From positions 1-64,000 of the forward strand of contig JAYSTR010000085.1 of the NCBI GenBank assembly GCA_043719555.1: a stretch of 64,000 nt of DNA, read 5' to 3'. Below, in pieces: positions 62,701-64,000 of the stretch. The position numbers and the translations under genes are program-made. Each line of letters starts with the position of its first letter. Position 1 is the first letter of the stretch. This stretch comes from UBA4416 sp043719555 (GTDB lineage: Bacteria > Bacteroidota > Bacteroidia > B-17B0 > Aurantibacillaceae). Under the pieces are notes generated by a model. It made no database searches, was not told where the DNA came from, and was given only the letters and a program-made list of their open reading frames with translations.

Positions 62701-64000
62701 TTCATTTTCTTTATCCTGAGCATTGCTATACCCACCAATTTTAGAAGCATCAGTTGGATAACTATCTGTTTCTTTTCTGATTTTTTGTGCTTGTTTAAAG
62801 TTTAAAGCTGCCTCATCAGCTAACATACTCGCTTGCGATAATTCATTACTCGATTTACCCTCTGATAACTTTTGTAACTCAGTAAGTGTTGTTTGGTTTT
62901 TTGTAAATTTTTGTTGATTTTGATTTTCAGCAACTGCTGATGCTTGAAGTTTTTTTATAGTCGCATTTTTTTCATTTTCAATTGCATCTGCAATTAATTT
63001 TTCTCTTTCAGCACCAGTTTTAGTTGCGGATAATTTTCTTAATTCGAAAGCTTTATTATTTAAATCTTCCGCAGCTGTAGTAAGCATTTCTGCATTACCG
63101 TTATTTTCGGCTCTTAAACTATTTTGAGTAGATGTAATTAGGTTATTTAAATTACCTTCTGATTGTTTTGCTATATCAAATTGTTTTTGAGCATTTTCTT
63201 TTAATGATTTCGAAACAGGATCTGAATATTTATTATAAGCAAAAACATCCTCTGCTAAAGAAGTACTTGGTTTTAAATTATTTTTTATTGCAGTTAATTC
63301 ATCTATATAATTATCATTGGCTGTTTTAGGAGTTTCATTATTTGTAATTGCCGTCTCATTATTTACAGTTGGATTAATTACTGAGTTTGTTGTGGTATTG
63401 TTTGCTACTGGTTGCTCTTTAGTTATTGGAGTCGTTGTATTAGAAATAATAACTTCCTCATTAGCATTTGTTTTGTTAGTTACAACTTCATTATTAGTAA
63501 TAGTATTAGTTGCAATAGTTTGGTTACTTGCTATTGGAGTTGCATCCAGTTGTTTTAATTTAGCAGTATTAGTAGCAATTACTTTATCGTTATCCGTTTT
63601 TTGTTTTTCTAAATTTTTGATTTCGTTGTTGAGTTTCTTCTTATCTGTTAAATTATTTGTTTTAGATATGGCATTTTTATCCAATGCAATTAAATCAGAA
63701 ATTTCTTTATTGTAGTTTTTTATTTCAGTTGATTGTTTAGTTATATCATCTTTAGTTGAAGGTGCATTTGAAATTGCAACTGAGGATGAATACTTATTTT
63801 TTAAACCATCAAAAGATAAATTAGAAGCTAGATTATTGTTAGTTGTTTTCGGAATTGTTGAGTTTGTTGATGTATTAACTGCAACTGCTTCACTTACAAC
63901 AGAATTTTGCGCTTCATTTAATATTTTAGATGCAACCGCTAATTCTTTATTAATAGCTTTAATTTCGTTATTTAACGTTTCAATTTTTTTATCGTTCGTT
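59731..64000 (-). CDS. Giant repeat protein with three C-terminal SPOR-like domains, 5' truncated
   Basis: The frame is open to the window edge: codons from 63999 down to 63685 read without a stop, so at least 1422 residues are present and the true start is outside. The C-terminal ~400 residues carry three SPOR-like modules (GLVFKVQIGAF..., GLLFTVQIGVF..., VNYKVQIGAY...), each with NGLYRYTAGIY-type and DAFVVAYYNGKRV-type strands; SPOR domains usually bind denuded peptidoglycan. Upstream are two helical repeat units about 420 residues apart (shared ELRKL-KTGAE and YP-A-K-GGYSNA-KE-EA-AKQ blocks), separated by Asn/Thr-rich linkers. Function unknown; likely a cell-envelope scaffold. Confidence 0.8.
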   Translation of the reverse strand, partial: TNDKKIETLNNEIKAINKELAVASKILNEAQNSVVSEAVAVNTSTNSTIPKTTNNNLASNLSFDGLKNKYSSSVAISNAPSTKDDITKQSTEIKNYNKEISDLIALDKNAISKTNNLTDKKKLNNEIKNLEKQKTDNDKVIATNTAKLKQLDATPIASNQTIATNTITNNEVVTNKTNANEEVIISNTTTPITKEQPVANNTTTNSVINPTVNNETAITNNETPKTANDNYIDELTAIKNNLKPSTSLAEDVFAYNKYSDPVSKSLKENAQKQFDIAKQSEGNLNNLITSTQNSLRAENNGNAEMLTTAAEDLNNKAFELRKLSATKTGAEREKLIADAIENEKNATIKKLQASAVAENQNQQKFTKNQTTLTELQKLSEGKSSNELSQASMLADEAALNFKQAQKIRKETDSYPTDASKIGGYSNAQDKENEALAKQNKSIELYTKVNPTYTAKSTTSAISPNEAIAKVNTEVNKSSQNQLDAYFALSKANQTEIKTLTDNIQKSPKFISGNDQKLKDIVINADNLNKEAKNFIGESLIAKTTSEKAQSLLNANNKEIETLKLLNEANDRLFKTDLVSNNETSAVNTTTTVNETPKNNTPANSVTNTEKAVSNNTVNAITNDPVVANTDNSKTNITDGSVPNPKTNNETPVTNPKTTNNITTSGDNLKTANSLTYQNSEAKANKETAEQNLVTANNEEKNIKEKLISLNNENSSDGTPLTQDKISSIETEAENLSKEAIELRKLANSKTGAEKEIDLTKAKELDTQAVSKKVEAADSQQQLNTSTLENNKENLTSLAEMAKGKNIPELASVDTQLSEINQLNEQAKNIRIEANAYPNAAAKLGGYSNANEKEQEAIAKQDALLTTYKKYFSNFVPKQTAVTSLTPEQLTQKNELNTELNAVTKKQTDALTQLNDANEKEYKTRFLTLPQTNSILKTQAQASFKKSQDLKTQANATSDGARKKMLLTEATKNSDEAIAKLNAITNPDIVIKNNNSIAKNTVTTPKNNSTKNTTTLSVKGLEVKNIDAYTADKPIPIDEKMPDGLVFKVQIGAFKAPLPNGTFKGLTPVSAQTTPNGYLRYMAGSFEEIEDAAAVKNDLRKLGYADAFVVAYYNGQRVQMNDAIDKAKSNGKNVELPNDASAGLTDNANIPRNTIVATTPVNAIDTQPVEVTKELEQMNGLLFTVQIGVFSKQVKRSQLYNLRPIYTEKLPNGLYRYTAGIYNQTSNLLGDKRKVVDLGVKDAFVSAYYNAKRVPFAEGQKIQTENNALKMETENPIIFGGVVAPIINSTAVQTNTIASEQYTAATPTIAPFSNGITSGPAPTADNGVKTDDAGVNYKVQIGAYKNQVPNDVASKFLNIKTWPVNNTPINGLYIYTIGSFNAANFAKKLRDEAISVGITDAFIVVYKDGKKLYGAEATSYLNK

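Noticed and set aside
1..64000. CRISPR array, prophage or insertion sequence
   Set aside because: No regularly spaced repeat array, no transposase or phage structural gene is visible among the genes read.

Overview
The window is AT-rich chromosomal DNA from a member of the Bacteroidota. This rests on SprA, the outer-membrane translocon of the type IX secretion system (T9SS), on two secreted proteins with C-terminal T9SS sorting domains, on LytTR/LytS-type two-component signalling with a beta-propeller sensor, and on promoters of the Bacteroidota type (-33 TTTG, -7 TAnnTTTG). Several genes start at TTG or GTG. Genus cannot be read from the sequence. Most genes are conserved housekeeping genes with short spacers and clear hairpin terminators, and no IS element, prophage or CRISPR array is visible.

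Layout. 1-3028: a plus-strand operon with two tandem STAS-like paralogues, an outer-membrane barrel protein, UbiX, and an endonuclease III fused in frame to a Bcp-type peroxiredoxin. 3029-10146: a LytS-type sensor kinase, a LytTR regulator and a 1087-residue T9SS-exported beta-helix/LamG protein. 10225-18753 (minus): ruvA-sprA-trmH-family operon. 18953-22546: plsY and enolase flank a small insert with two hypothetical genes, each bounded by short inverted core sites and followed by an attC-like imperfect palindrome; this looks like integron cassettes without an integrase. 22714-25674: a coiled-coil lipoprotein and a three-gene membrane cluster (DUF4230-like, SdpA/DUF5819-like, HTTM/SdpB-like). 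25664-29114 (minus): DUF2306-like protein, rimO, aroE, lolA-like. 29311-29384: tRNA-Asp(GTC).

29516-42077: central metabolism and RNA functions (P5C dehydrogenase, CCA-adding enzyme, GapN-type dehydrogenase, M3 peptidase, a T9SS-exported esterase, malic enzyme fused to a phosphotransacetylase-like domain, RbfA, a LolC/E-type permease). 42278-54631: FtsK, an exported hypothetical, a UMF1-type MFS protein, an OmpA-family protein, rpsT, a TPR lipoprotein, malate dehydrogenase, GyrB and TerC. 54673-64000 (minus): an exported hypothetical, an MBL hydrolase, a DUF2279-like protein, a YihY-like protein, an M48 protease, ClpS, and a very large repetitive protein with three SPOR-like domains that runs off the window edge.

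The most notable items are the integron-like cassette pair near 19.7-21.1 kb, the Nth-Bcp fusion, the SdpAB-like membrane pair, and the giant repeat/SPOR protein. Three intergenic repeats (near 31.2, 42.1 and 51.6 kb) look like members of dispersed families. All functional calls are from reading motifs and overall resemblance; no database search was run.
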